This document shows positions 21,358 through 29,614 of a DNA stretch of 64,000 nucleotides, one piece after another. Each line of letters starts with the position of its first letter. Positions within the stretch are counted from its first letter, which is position 1. Source of the DNA: Cupriavidus nantongensis (lineage in GTDB: Bacteria > Pseudomonadota > Gammaproteobacteria > Burkholderiales > Burkholderiaceae); NCBI RefSeq assembly GCF_001598055.1, contig NZ_CP014844.1:4119642-4183641 (forward strand), written 5' to 3'. Under the pieces are notes generated by a model. That model searched no databases. It saw only the letters and a program-made list of their open reading frames with translations, and was not told the origin of the DNA. A program made the translations under genes and the position numbers.

Positions 21358-21810
21358 ATGCCCTTGCTGTCGAAGACCCTGACCTCACGCTGCTGTCTGC
21401 TGCTTGCCACACTGGCGGCCGGCGTTGCCAACGCGCAAAGCGCGCTGCCGGTGGCGCCGCTGACCGCGGGCATGTATGCGATCCAGGCCGAAGTCGCCGC
21501 CACGCCTGCGGCGCGCGAGCAAGGCCTGATGTACCGGAAATCGATGGCGCCGAACGCCGGCATGCTGTTCGTGTTCGAGCAGAAGGCGGGCCACTGCTTC
21601 TGGATGCGCAATACCGAACTGCCGCTGTCGATTGCGTTCCTGGCCGACGACGGCACCATCGTCAATATCGAAGACATGGCGCCGCGCACCGAGAACAACC
21701 ATTGCCCCAAGACGGCGATCCGCTATGCGCTGGAAATGAACCAGGGGTGGTTCGCGCAGAAAGGCATCAAGGCCGGCGCGAAAATCGGGGGATTGCCGCA
21801 GCCGCGCTGA
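21358..21810 (+). CDS. secreted DUF192 family protein
   Basis: A 150-residue protein with an N-terminal signal peptide (hydrophobic LLLATLAAGVANA, cleavage near residue 27) and a DUF192 domain. Family markers are REQGLMYRKSM, MLFVFE, FWMRNTELPLSIAF and the end ALEMNQGWF. DUF192 proteins are small periplasmic or exported beta proteins of unknown role in bacteria. ATG at 21358; convergent with yajQ across a 47-bp gap. Confidence 0.9.
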   Translation: MPLLSKTLTSRCCLLLATLAAGVANAQSALPVAPLTAGMYAIQAEVAATPAAREQGLMYRKSMAPNAGMLFVFEQKAGHCFWMRNTELPLSIAFLADDGTIVNIEDMAPRTENNHCPKTAIRYALEMNQGWFAQKGIKAGAKIGGLPQPR

Positions 21811-21826
21811 CCGGCGGCCGCGCGCG

Positions 21827-21848
21827 GCGCCGGCAAGGGAGCCGGCGC
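21827..21848. terminator. GC-rich hairpin between convergent DUF192 and yajQ genes
   Basis: Perfect 8-bp stem GCGCCGGC / GCCGGCGC with loop AAGGGA. No T-run on either side, so it is at best a weak or factor-assisted terminator. Confidence 0.35.
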
Positions 21849-21857
21849 GGGTGCCAC

Positions 21858-22343
21858 TCAGTCGCGGAAGTTGTTGAAGTCCAGCGGGGCCTCGGACACA
21901 TCCTTGCGCAGCATGGCGATCACGTTCTGCAGGTCGTCGCGCTTGGTGCCCGACACGCGCACCGTGTCGCCCTGGATGCTGGCCTGTACCTTGATCTTGC
22001 TGTCCTTGATCATGCGCACGATCTTCTTGGACAGGTCGCCGGTCACGCCCTTCTTGATGGTGATCACCTGCTTGACCTTGTCGCCGCTGATCTTCTCGGT
22101 CTTGCCGTAATCCAAGAAGCGCACGTCGACATTGCGCTTGGCCATCTTGCTGATCAGCACGTCCTTGACCTGGTCCAGCTTGAAATCATCGTCGGCAAAG
22201 GCGGTCAGTTCGTTTTCCTTGTGCTCGACCCGGGCGTCGGAGCCCTTGAAATCGAAGCGAGTCGAGATTTCCTTGTTGGCCTGCTCGACGGCGTTCTTCA
22301 CCTCGACCATATTCGCTTCGCACACTACGTCAAACGACGGCAT
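21858..22343 (-). CDS. yajQ: YajQ family nucleotide-binding protein
   Basis: A 161-residue UPF0234/YajQ protein with two ferredoxin-like repeats: [18 protein letters not shown] at the start, [11 protein letters not shown] and [10 protein letters not shown] in the middle, FNNFRD at the end. Family members bind nucleotides; in Xanthomonas a YajQ protein is a cyclic-di-GMP effector. That role is known for relatives and not shown here. ATG at 22343, divergent from murB. Confidence 0.95.
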
Positions 22344-22397
22344 TGCATTCTCCTTGTGATCCGTATGCCCGGAAGCCGGCCGCGCACGGCGCTTCCG

Positions 22398-22403
22398 TAT
22401 AAT
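22398..22403 (+). promoter_or_regulatory. -10 element of murB
   Basis: Perfect TATAAT followed by CCAGCC, 62 bp before the murB ATG, in the gap between divergent yajQ and murB. No matching -35 is visible. Confidence 0.55.
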
Positions 22404-22465
22404 CCAGCCTACCTCGCAGTTCCGGGTCGCGCACACCAGCGGCGGCCGCGTCACCTTTCCCTTGC

Positions 22466-23485
22466 ATGGCAGATTTCCACGAATTCTATCCCCTGCGTCG
22501 CCACAATACATTCGGATTCGATGCGCGCGCGCGCTTTGCAGTGCATGTGCGCAGCGAGACCGACCTGATCGCGGCCCTGGCCGACCCGCGCGCCGAAGGC
22601 CTGCCGCTGGTGGTGCTGGGTGGCGGCAGCAATGTCGTGCTGACCGGCGATCTCGACGCGCTGGTGCTGCTGATGGAAATCCCCGGTTACCAGGTCGAAG
22701 CCCCCGGAGCGGGCGGCGATGCCTGGCTGGTCACCGTGGGCGCGGGCGAGAACTGGAACGCGCTGGTCAACCGCACCATCGCCGACGGCATGCCGGGGCT
22801 GGAAAACCTGGCGCTGATCCCGGGCACCGCCGGTGCGGCGCCGATCCAGAACATCGGCGCCTACGGGGTGGAACTGCGCGAGCGCTTTGCCGGCGTGCGT
22901 GCCTATGACCGGCACACCGGCAGCTTCGCCTGGCTGGACCTGCAAGCGTGCGGGTTCGGCTACCGCGACAGCCTGTTCAAGCGTGCCGGGGCCGGGCGCT
23001 ACATCATTACCGCGGTTACGCTGCGCCTGCCGAAGGCATGGCAGCCGGTGCTGTCGTACGGCGAACTGGCGCGCGAACTCGACGGCCAGGCCGCACCAGA
23101 CGCGGCCTCCATCCGCGACGCCGTGGTCGCGATCCGCTCGCGCAAGCTGCCCGATCCCGCGCAGCTGGGCAATGCCGGCAGCTTCTTCAAGAACCCGCTG
23201 GTCAGCGCCGCGCAACGCGACGCCTTGCTGCAGGCGCATCCGGACCTGGTCAGCTATGCGCAGCCCGACGGCTCGTACAAGCTGGCGGCCGGCTGGCTGA
23301 TCGACCGCTGCGGCTTCAAGGGCGTGAGCGACGGCCCGGTGGGCGTCTATGGCAAGCAGGCGCTGGTGCTGGTGCACCACGGCGGCGGCACCGGCGCGAT
23401 GCTGCTGGCGCTGGCCAACCGCATCGCCGATACCGTGCAGGCCCGCTACGGCGTGCGCATCGAGCCCGAGCCGGTGGTGCTGTAA
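22466..23485 (+). CDS. murB: UDP-N-acetylenolpyruvoylglucosamine reductase
   Basis: FAD/NADPH enzyme that reduces UDP-GlcNAc-enolpyruvate to UDP-MurNAc, the second committed step of peptidoglycan synthesis. The 339 residues match the type I (E. coli) MurB length. FAD-binding LGGGSNVVL and [15 protein letters not shown] are present, as is the catalytic serine S239 in [13 protein letters not shown] at 22466; single gene with its own TATAAT promoter. Confidence 0.97.
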
Positions 23486-23515
23486 AGCTGGCGGGCCAGC
23501 GGCCCGCCGCGACTG

Positions 23516-23833
23516 TCACGCGAAGTGGCAGACGTAGTCCAGCGTCTCCTGCACCTCGATGTCGAAGCTGCTGTTGCCCGGCACGCTGAACTGCTGGCCG
23601 GCGCCGTAGGTCTGCCAGTCTTCCGAGCCGGCCAGGCGCACGCGGCAGCTGCCGGCGTTGATTTCCATGATTTCCGGCGCGCCGGTGTTGAAGGTCAGCG
23701 AGGCCGGGAAAATCACGCCCAGCGTCTTGCGGGTGCCGTCAGGGAACAGCACGGTGTGGCTCACGCACTTGCCGTCGAAATACAGGTTGGCTTTCTTGAC
23801 GACCGATACGTTGTCGAACTGGCTCACTTCCAT
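23516..23833 (-). CDS. ppnP: pyrimidine/purine nucleoside phosphorylase, PpnP/YaiE family
   Basis: Small single-domain cupin (105 aa) that phosphorolyses nucleosides to base and ribose-1-phosphate; the activity is known for E. coli PpnP. Family markers are [37 protein letters not shown] and the end DYVCHFA. The ribosome-binding AAGGAG abuts the ATG at 23833 with no spacer but sits 6 nt before an in-frame GTG at 23827, so the real protein may start two codons later. It lies beyond the argF terminator on the same strand. Confidence 0.92.
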   Translation of the reverse strand: MEVSQFDNVSVVKKANLYFDGKCVSHTVLFPDGTRKTLGVIFPASLTFNTGAPEIMEINAGSCRVRLAGSEDWQTYGAGQQFSVPGNSSFDIEVQETLDYVCHFA

Positions 23834-23863
23834 CTCCTTGGGTGTCTTGCGAAAGACGTAAAA

Positions 23864-23886
23864 AGAGGGGCCGCAACGGCCCCTCT
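23864..23886 (-). terminator. rho-independent terminator of argF
   Basis: 10-bp stem AGAGGGGCCG / CGGCCCCTCT with loop CAA; on the minus strand it is followed by TTTTACG. It lies 20 bp after the argF stop and before ppnP, so ppnP is reached only by read-through or its own promoter. Confidence 0.8.
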
Positions 23887-23906
23887 CCTGTTCACCCCGG
23901 GCGCGC

Positions 23907-24830
23907 TCAGTAGCGGCCGCAGAGCAGGTATTCCATCAGCGCCTTCTGCACGTGCAGGCGGTTCTCCGCCTCGTCCCAGACCACGCTCTTGGGGCCGTCG
24001 ATCACGGCGGCCTCGACTTCCTCGCCGCGGTGCGCCGGCAGGCAATGCATGAAGAGCGCGTCGGGCTCGGCGCGGTCCATCATCGCGGTGGTGACCATCC
24101 AGTCCTTGAAGGCGCGCTTGCGGGCGTCGTTCTCGGCCTCGAAGCCCATGCTGGTCCACACGTCGGTGGTGACCAGGCTGGCGCCCTGGCAGGCCGCGAG
24201 CGGGTCGTCGAAGACCTTGACCAGCCCGGACGCGGATGCCGGCACCATGGCCGGGTCCAGCTGATAGCCAGCGGGTGCCGAGAAATGGAAGGTGAAACCG
24301 AGGCGCTCGGCGGCCTGGATCCAGGTGTACGCCATGTTGTTGGCGTCGCCGATCCACGCCACCGTCTTGCCGCGGATGCTGCCGCGCTGCTCGATATAGG
24401 TGAAGACGTCGGCCAGCACCTGGCACGGGTGGTATTCGTTGGTCAGGCCGTTGATCACCGGCACGCGCGAATGCGCGGCGAAGCGATCGATGATGTCCTG
24501 GCCGAAGGTGCGGATCATGATGATGTCGACCATGCGCGAGATCACCTGCGCCGCATCCTCGATCGGCTCGCCGCGGCCCAGCTGCGAGTCGCGCGTGTTC
24601 AGGAACACCGCGTGGCCGCCGAGCTGGTGGATGCCGGCTTCGAACGACAGGCGCGTACGCGTGGAATTCTTCTCGAAGATCATGGCCAGCGTGCGGTCAT
24701 GCAGCGGGTGCCAGGTCTCGTAGTTCTTGAACTTGGCCTTCAGGATCCGCGCGCGGTCCAGCAGGTACTCGTACTCGTCGGGAGTGAAGTCGCTGAACTG
24801 GAGGTAATGCTTGATCGGGGTTGAGCTCAT
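23907..24830 (-). CDS. argF: ornithine carbamoyltransferase
   Basis: Condenses ornithine and carbamoyl phosphate to citrulline in arginine synthesis. The 307-residue protein has the carbamoyl-phosphate motif STRTR (56-60), [12 protein letters not shown] and the ornithine-binding [11 protein letters not shown]. The start [10 protein letters not shown] at 24830 fits the family; the reading frame is open upstream but not conserved. The leader carries a long-range inverted repeat that ends in a T-rich stretch directly before the ATG. A terminator follows. Confidence 0.97.
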   Translation of the reverse strand: MSSTPIKHYLQFSDFTPDEYEYLLDRARILKAKFKNYETWHPLHDRTLAMIFEKNSTRTRLSFEAGIHQLGGHAVFLNTRDSQLGRGEPIEDAAQVISRMVDIIMIRTFGQDIIDRFAAHSRVPVINGLTNEYHPCQVLADVFTYIEQRGSIRGKTVAWIGDANNMAYTWIQAAERLGFTFHFSAPAGYQLDPAMVPASASGLVKVFDDPLAACQGASLVTTDVWTSMGFEAENDARKRAFKDWMVTTAMMDRAEPDALFMHCLPAHRGEEVEAAVIDGPKSVVWDEAENRLHVQKALMEYLLCGRY

Positions 24831-24839
24831 AAAACAAAG

Positions 24840-24919
24840 AAGGCGGCTCGGTGGGGACACGCCGTCACGAACTGTTCTTGCAAACCGTTCATGATCGAAG
24901 CGCGTCGCGGAGCCGCCTT
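24840..24919 (-). promoter_or_regulatory. long-range inverted repeat in the argF leader
   Basis: AAGGCGGCTC (24840-24849) and GAGCCGCCTT (24910-24919) are perfect 10-bp inverted arms, 60 nt apart. On the minus-strand mRNA the second arm ends 9 nt before the argF ATG and is followed by CTTTGTTTT, resembling an intrinsic terminator placed in a leader. It may be an attenuator or a translation-controlling fold. Confidence 0.4.
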
Positions 24920-25056
24920 TCGCGTCGCATACGCAATTTAACTGCAAGGATCATAAGGGATTATTTCTGCTTTGGCGAGCCCGGATCAACCCGCCTGCGG
25001 CCTGCCGCACCATTGCGCTGACAGCTTCCTGACAGGATTTCGCCCTTATGCGCAAC

Positions 25057-25068
25057 TCTTATATAAGA
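25057..25068. promoter_or_regulatory. palindromic operator candidate upstream of the DUF3579 gene
   Basis: TCTTATATAAGA, identical to the core of the site upstream of icd, ends exactly where a TATAAT box begins. Binding here would block RNA polymerase. Confidence 0.55.
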
Positions 25069-25074
25069 TATAAT
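25069..25074 (+). promoter_or_regulatory. -10 element (TATAAT) upstream of the DUF3579 gene
   Basis: Consensus hexamer abutting the TCTTATATAAGA palindrome. The predicted start near 25081 leaves a leader of about 190 nt to the ATG at 25273. Confidence 0.5.
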
Positions 25075-25272
25075 ACTGGCTGATTCACGCGGGGCCCGGC
25101 ATACCCATGCCAGTGCCCGCCGCCGGCATCAAAAGTGCCCCTGCAGGACACCGACGCCCCGCCTTCCGGCTGGAACCAGCGCGAACCAATCGCGTCCCGG
25201 CCGCGTCAAACGGGCGCCCCGTCCAGCGGGCTTACCGTCGAGTCATCCGCCTCACCCGCAGTGTCCAGCCTC

Positions 25273-25572
25273 ATGAACCCCAACGTTCGCGAATACTTTA
25301 TCCAAGGCATTACCAAGGAAGGCAAGACCTTCCGCCCGAGCGACTGGGCTGAACGACTGTGCGGCGTAATGGCGCAGTTCCGCCCCGAAGGCGACAGCGG
25401 CGACCCGCGCCTGACGTACTCGCCGTATGTGCGGCCGATCTTTGCCGGCAACGTCAAATGCGTGGTGGTGGACGTGCGCCTGCGCGACATCGAACCCAAG
25501 GCGCTGGACTTCGTGCTCAACTTCGCCCGCGACAACAACCTGCAGCTGGTCGAAGCCTGCTCGCTCGAATAA
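25273..25572 (+). CDS. DUF3579 family protein
   Basis: A 99-residue cytosolic protein of the betaproteobacterial DUF3579 family; function unknown. The ATG at 25273 (MNPNVREYFIQGITKEG) is chosen because homology-like sequence starts there; codons further upstream are low-complexity. Notable stretches are GKTFRPSDWAERLCGVM and YVRPIFAGNVKCVVVD. It is divergent from argF and convergent with rpsT, sharing a bidirectional terminator. A palindrome shared with icd hints at common control. Confidence 0.87.
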   Translation: MNPNVREYFIQGITKEGKTFRPSDWAERLCGVMAQFRPEGDSGDPRLTYSPYVRPIFAGNVKCVVVDVRLRDIEPKALDFVLNFARDNNLQLVEACSLE

Positions 25573-25592
25573 GCCCGGCGACGCCGGAAAGC

Positions 25593-25622
25593 AAAAAAGC
25601 TCGTCGGATGACGAGCTTTTTT
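25593..25622. terminator. bidirectional terminator between DUF3579 and rpsT
   Basis: Stem of 13 bp (AAAAAAGCTCGTC / GACGAGCTTTTTT) with loop GGAT; A-run and T-run on the two sides make it functional in both directions. It lies 20 bp after the DUF3579 stop and about 70 bp after the rpsT stop. Confidence 0.9.
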
Positions 25623-25692
25623 TATGGCGGCATGCCGTGGCATCCGCCCATGCTGGGCCGCTGGAGCGGCCCGGGCAGCTATCAGTTTGCTA

Positions 25693-25959
25693 TCAGGCAG
25701 CCATGGCCTTGATCGCGGCCGACAGGCGCGACTTGTGACGTGCCGCCTTGTTCTTGTGCACGATCTTCTTGTCGGCGATGCTGTCGATCACGGCTTGCGA
25801 GTTCTTGAAGATCTCGGCGGCTGCGGCCTTGTCGCCAGCGTCGATGGCCTTGCGGACGGCCTTGACGGCGGTGCGCAGACGCGAACGCAGGCTGGAGTTG
25901 TGAGCGTTCTGGGCAACGGCCTGGCGGGCGCGCTTGCGGGCTTGTGCGGAATTTGCCAT
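25693..25959 (-). CDS. rpsT: 30S ribosomal protein S20
   Basis: Primary 16S-binding ribosomal protein, 88 residues, very Lys/Arg/Ala-rich and helical. It has the family pattern [24 protein letters not shown] and [21 protein letters not shown] at 25959. A strong promoter lies about 120 bp upstream, and the terminator shared with the DUF3579 gene follows. It is divergent from murJ, an arrangement often seen in proteobacteria. Confidence 0.98.
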   Translation of the reverse strand: MANSAQARKRARQAVAQNAHNSSLRSRLRTAVKAVRKAIDAGDKAAAAEIFKNSQAVIDSIADKKIVHKNKAARHKSRLSAAIKAMAA

Positions 25960-26078
25960 GTAAAAAATATCCTGAATTCAGATGCGTGCCGCGGGGGACA
26001 CAACAATTAAGTCATATCGAGCGACCCGGGATGCACTGACACACGAATCCGGAACGCAACTGTCCTTGTGAATCGGCA

Positions 26079-26108
26079 ATTATACACAGATGCCGGAGCA
26101 TGTGACAA
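26079..26108 (-). promoter_or_regulatory. sigma70 promoter of rpsT
   Basis: On the minus strand TTGTCA (26103-26108) and TATAAT (26079-26084) are separated by 18 bp, close to consensus, followed by TGCC. Transcription would start near 26072. Confidence 0.75.
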
Positions 26109-26156
26109 GACCGCCGGGACTTTGCCGGCGCAGGCCGGGCGCCGCGGCGCGATCCG

Positions 26157-26162
26157 TATAAT
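26157..26162 (+). promoter_or_regulatory. -10 element of murJ
   Basis: Perfect TATAAT, preceded by CCG and followed by AAGCGCC, about 118 bp before the proposed TTG start of murJ. No -35 match. Confidence 0.5.
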
Positions 26163-26279
26163 AAGCGCCACATTCTGCCGGGCCACGTGGCGCGCCGGCA
26201 ACTTTACTGCCCGGACCGCGTCTCAAGAAGCTCGCGGTGCCGACGGCACCGGCCCACCGTTCCCGCACCCGTCCGCATC

Positions 26280-27830
26280 TTGAACCTGCTCAAAGCGCTC
26301 GCCACCATCAGCAGCCTGACGATGCTCTCGCGCATCACTGGCCTGGTGCGCGAGATCCTGATCGCCCGCGCCTTCGGCGCGTCGGACATGACCGACGCGT
26401 TCAACGTGGCGTTCCGCATTCCCAACCTGCTGCGCCGCATCTTCGGCGAAGGCGCGTTCTCGCAGGCGTTCGTGCCGATCCTCGGCGAATACCACACCAA
26501 GCGCGGCGATGCCCCGACCAAGGCCCTGATCGACGCGGTCGCCACCGTGATGACCTGGTTGCTGATGGCCGTGTCGCTGCTCGGCGTGATCGGCGCGCCG
26601 CTGGTGATGACGGTGGTCGCCACGGGTTTTCGCGGGCAGGCCGATACCTATACCGCGGCCGTGTTCATGACGCGGGTGATGTTCCCGTATATCGGGCTGA
26701 TCTCGCTGGTGGCGCTGGCGTCGGGCATCCTCAATACCTGGCGCAAGTTCGCGGTGCCGGCCTTTACGCCGGTGCTGCTCAACCTGTGCCTGATCGTGGC
26801 GGCGCTGTTCGTCGGCCCCCACATGGAGCAGCCTATCTACGCGCAGGCGTGGGGGGTGCTGATCGGCGGCGTGCTGCAGCTGGCGATCCAGGTGCCGGCG
26901 CTACGGCGCCTGGGGGTGATGCCGCGCATCCGCTTCAACCTGCGCGCGGCGTGGTCTGACCCGGGCGTGCGCCGCATCCTGCGCCAGATGGGGCCGGCGC
27001 TGCTGGCGGTGTCGGTGGCGCAGGTCAGCCTGATCATCAATACCAATATCGCCTCGCGGCTGGCGGCGGGCAGTGTTTCTTACCTGACCTATGCCGACCG
27101 GCTGATGGAATTCCCGACCGCGCTGCTGGGCGTCGCGCTGGCGACGATCCTGCTGCCGAGCCTGTCCAGGGCCAACGCCTCGGGCGACCATGCCGAGTAC
27201 TCGAGCCTGCTCGACTGGGGCCTGCGCCTGACGTTCCTGCTGGCCGTGCCGTGCGCGGTCGGGCTGTTCGTGTTCGGCGCGCCGCTGACCGCGGTGCTGT
27301 TCAACTATGGCAAGTTCGACGCCCATGCGGTCGAGATGACGCGGCAGGCGCTGGTCTCGTACGGCGTGGGCCTGATAGGCCTGATTTCGATCAAGATCCT
27401 CGCGCCGGGCTTCTATGCGCGCCAGGATATCCGCACGCCGGTCAAGATCGCGCTGCTGGTGCTGGTGATCACGCAGGCCTGCAACGTGGCGTTCGTGCCC
27501 TGGATCGGCCATGCCGGGCTGGCGCTGTCGATCAGCGCCGGGGCCACGCTCAACGCACTGCTGCTGTTCTTCGGCCTGCGCCGGCGCGGCCTGTACCGCC
27601 CGGCGCCGGGCTGGTGGCTGTTCCTGGCGCAGCTGAGCGCGTCGGTGCTGCTGCTGTCCGGCATGCTGCTCTGGTTCGCGCGCAACTTCGACTGGATCGG
27701 CCTGGGCGCGACGCCGCTGCTGCGCATTGCGCTGCTGGCTTCGTGCCTGGTACTTGCAGCGGTGGTCTACTTCGGTACACTGTGGCTCATGGGACTGCGC
27801 TACTCTGCCTTCAGGCGCCGGGCCGGCTGA
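26280..27830 (+). CDS. murJ: lipid II flippase MurJ (MviN)
   Basis: Polytopic inner-membrane protein of the MOP superfamily that flips lipid II for peptidoglycan synthesis. The family N-terminus NLLKALATISSLTMLSRITG is reached directly from a TTG at 26280, giving 516 residues, the usual length; there is no ATG at this point and codons upstream are Arg-rich and unconserved. About 14 hydrophobic segments are visible. Conserved charged residues occur in GLVREILIARAFG and NVAFRIPNLLRRIFGEGAF. Divergent from rpsT; next downstream is a SirB1-like gene, 91 bp on. Confidence 0.95.
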   Translation: MNLLKALATISSLTMLSRITGLVREILIARAFGASDMTDAFNVAFRIPNLLRRIFGEGAFSQAFVPILGEYHTKRGDAPTKALIDAVATVMTWLLMAVSLLGVIGAPLVMTVVATGFRGQADTYTAAVFMTRVMFPYIGLISLVALASGILNTWRKFAVPAFTPVLLNLCLIVAALFVGPHMEQPIYAQAWGVLIGGVLQLAIQVPALRRLGVMPRIRFNLRAAWSDPGVRRILRQMGPALLAVSVAQVSLIINTNIASRLAAGSVSYLTYADRLMEFPTALLGVALATILLPSLSRANASGDHAEYSSLLDWGLRLTFLLAVPCAVGLFVFGAPLTAVLFNYGKFDAHAVEMTRQALVSYGVGLIGLISIKILAPGFYARQDIRTPVKIALLVLVITQACNVAFVPWIGHAGLALSISAGATLNALLLFFGLRRRGLYRPAPGWWLFLAQLSASVLLLSGMLLWFARNFDWIGLGATPLLRIALLASCLVLAAVVYFGTLWLMGLRYSAFRRRAG

Positions 27831-27921
27831 TGGGTCAGCGGCAACTGCCATTGCCGGCTGACGGCCTGGCATGGGTGACCCACGCTGCGCGCGGTGCCGG
27901 CGGCTGCACCGGGAAACCGAC

Positions 27922-28770
27922 ATGACATCCACCAAAGTCCTGGATTATTTCGCCAGCCTCGTGGCCGACGAAAACGGCATCCCGCTGACCGAAACCGCGC
28001 TGTCCATCGCGCAGGATGCCTACCCAGACCTGGACCTGCAGGGCGAGCTGGCGGCGCTGGACGTGCTGGCGCTGCGGCTGAAGCGGCGGATTGCCGAAGG
28101 CACCCCCGCGATCCAGCGGCTGCGGCTGCTGAACCATTTCTTCTATCGCGATCTGGGCTTCGGCGCCAACGCGAACGACTACTACGACCCCGACAACTCC
28201 TACCTGAACGTGGTGCTGCGCCAGCGCCGCGGCATCCCGATCTCGCTCGCGGTGCTGCATATGGAGCTGGGCCAGCAGATCGGCCTGCCGCTCAAGGGCG
28301 TGTCGTTCCCCAACCATTTCCTGCTGCGGATGACGATCCCGGCCGGCGAAGTGATACTGGACCCGCTCACCGGCGAAACCCTGTCGAAGGAACAGCTGCA
28401 GGAGATGCTGGACCCGTACCTGGAGCGCGAAGGTATCAGCGATGCCAGCCAGGTGCCGCTGGGGCTGTTCCTGCGCGCGGCCAGCCATCGCGAGATCATC
28501 GCGCGCATGCTGCGCAACCTGAAGGCGATCTATCTGCAGGAGTCGCGCTGGCAGCGGCTGCTGGCGGTGCAGAACCGGCTGGTGATCCTGCTGCCGGGTT
28601 CGATCGAGGAAGTGCGCGACCGGGGCCTGGCCTATGCCAACCTGGAGTGCTTCCGCCCCGCGCTGGCCGACCTGGAAGCCTATGTCCAGGCCCGCCCCGA
28701 CGCCGCCGATATCGGCCAGATCCGCGAGCGCATGCCCGCGCTGCGGATGATGAGCCGCAGCCTCAGCTGA
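27922..28770 (+). CDS. SirB1 family protein (transglutaminase-like fold with TPR-like C-terminus)
   Basis: A 282-residue cytosolic protein. The central SirB1 domain is recognised by the order FFYRDLGFGANANDYYDPDNS, NVVLRQRRGIPISLAVL, SFPNHFLLRM and ILDPLTGETLS, with the H of FPNHF at the position of a transglutaminase-like histidine. The C-terminal 90 residues are helical repeats. Relatives are annotated as tetratricopeptide or transglutaminase-like proteins, often near prmC/prfA in other genomes; biochemical function is unproven. ATG at 27922. Confidence 0.88.
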   Translation: MTSTKVLDYFASLVADENGIPLTETALSIAQDAYPDLDLQGELAALDVLALRLKRRIAEGTPAIQRLRLLNHFFYRDLGFGANANDYYDPDNSYLNVVLRQRRGIPISLAVLHMELGQQIGLPLKGVSFPNHFLLRMTIPAGEVILDPLTGETLSKEQLQEMLDPYLEREGISDASQVPLGLFLRAASHREIIARMLRNLKAIYLQESRWQRLLAVQNRLVILLPGSIEEVRDRGLAYANLECFRPALADLEAYVQARPDAADIGQIRERMPALRMMSRSLS

Positions 28771-28794
28771 GGCGGCGGGCTTGACTCATGCGGC

Positions 28795-29460
28795 TCAGCG
28801 CTCGACGCGCGTGGGCCGGCGGCGGTTGCCGCGCACCAGCTTCCACAGCCCGCCCAGCACCAGCGGCACCACCGCCGCGCCGATGCCGGCCAGCACGATC
28901 AGGTTCAGGTACTGGCGGATAAACGGCAGGTTGCCGAAGAAGTAGCCGGCAAACACCAGGCCGACCACCCATGCCACTGCGCCGACCACGTTGAACATCT
29001 GGAAGCGCGCGAAGGTCATCTGCGACACCCCGGCGACGAACGGCGCGAAGGTGCGCACGATCGGCACGAAGCGCGCCATCACCAGGGTCTTGCCGCCATG
29101 CCGCTCATAGAAGTCATGGGTGCGGCGCAAGGCATCCTGGTCCAGGAAGCGCCACTGGTGGTCGAACACCTTGGGCCCGATCCAGCTGCCGACGAAGTAG
29201 TTGACGGTATTGCCTGAGATGGCCGCGACCAGCAGCAGGCCGATCAGCACCCATTCGTTCATGGCGCCGGTCGCGCAGAAGGCGCCGGCGATAAACAGCA
29301 GCGAGTCGCCCGGCAGGAACGGCAGCACCACCAGCCCGGTTTCGGCAAAGACGATCAGGAACAGGATGGCATAGACCCAGTGGCCGTACTGGTCGATGAC
29401 CGTGCCGAGATATTTGTCGACATGCACCAGCATGTCGATGAGCTGCAAAGCGAGATCCAA
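28795..29460 (-). CDS. DedA family membrane protein
   Basis: Inner-membrane protein of the DedA/SNARE-associated (VTT) family, linked to envelope lipid transport and membrane-potential maintenance in E. coli relatives. The 221 residues include the family motifs ETGLVVLPFLPGDSLLF, SGNTVNYFVGSWIG, FYERHGGKTLVMARFVPIVRTFAPFVAG and a basic C-terminus. I use the TTG at 29460 because GGGGAACGAC lies just upstream; the ATG at 29433 would shorten it by nine residues. Convergent with the SirB1-like gene, divergent from mutL. Confidence 0.9.
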   Translation of the reverse strand: MDLALQLIDMLVHVDKYLGTVIDQYGHWVYAILFLIVFAETGLVVLPFLPGDSLLFIAGAFCATGAMNEWVLIGLLLVAAISGNTVNYFVGSWIGPKVFDHQWRFLDQDALRRTHDFYERHGGKTLVMARFVPIVRTFAPFVAGVSQMTFARFQMFNVVGAVAWVVGLVFAGYFFGNLPFIRQYLNLIVLAGIGAAVVPLVLGGLWKLVRGNRRRPTRVER

Positions 29461-29602
29461 GTCGTTCCCCGTGTGGTGGTTTGACGGTTTTCTTTCAATG
29501 CGGCGCGGGTGTCCGATCCGCGCCGCCATGGCCTGAATCATACAAGAGCGGCCGCCCCTTTCCCCCTCCTCGGCAACCCGTCTGCGTGGGGGAACGTGCA
29601 CG

Positions 29603-29608
29603 TATAAT
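29603..29608 (+). promoter_or_regulatory. -10 element of mutL
   Basis: TATAAT followed by CGCCGG and then the mutL ATG at 29615. The predicted transcription start coincides with the start codon, implying a leaderless mRNA or a downstream true start. Confidence 0.55.
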
Positions 29609-29614
29609 CGCCGG

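Larger units (their letters stand above)
24831..25272. other. non-coding stretch between divergent argF and DUF3579 genes
   Basis: About 440 bp. On the argF side it holds 10-bp inverted arms (24840-24849 and 24910-24919). In the middle is the palindrome TCTTATATAAGA (25057-25068) overlapping the approach to a TATAAT box (25069-25074). The 25090-25272 part is an apparent leader of the DUF3579 gene of nearly 200 nt, unless an upstream GTG/ATG in the same frame is used. No RNA gene recognised. Confidence 0.55.
25960..26279. other. non-coding stretch between divergent rpsT and murJ
   Basis: About 320 bp containing the rpsT promoter (26079-26108, minus) with a 5' leader of about 110 nt and a TATAAT box for murJ (26157-26162, plus). 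No RNA gene or conserved leader fold recognised. Confidence 0.5.
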
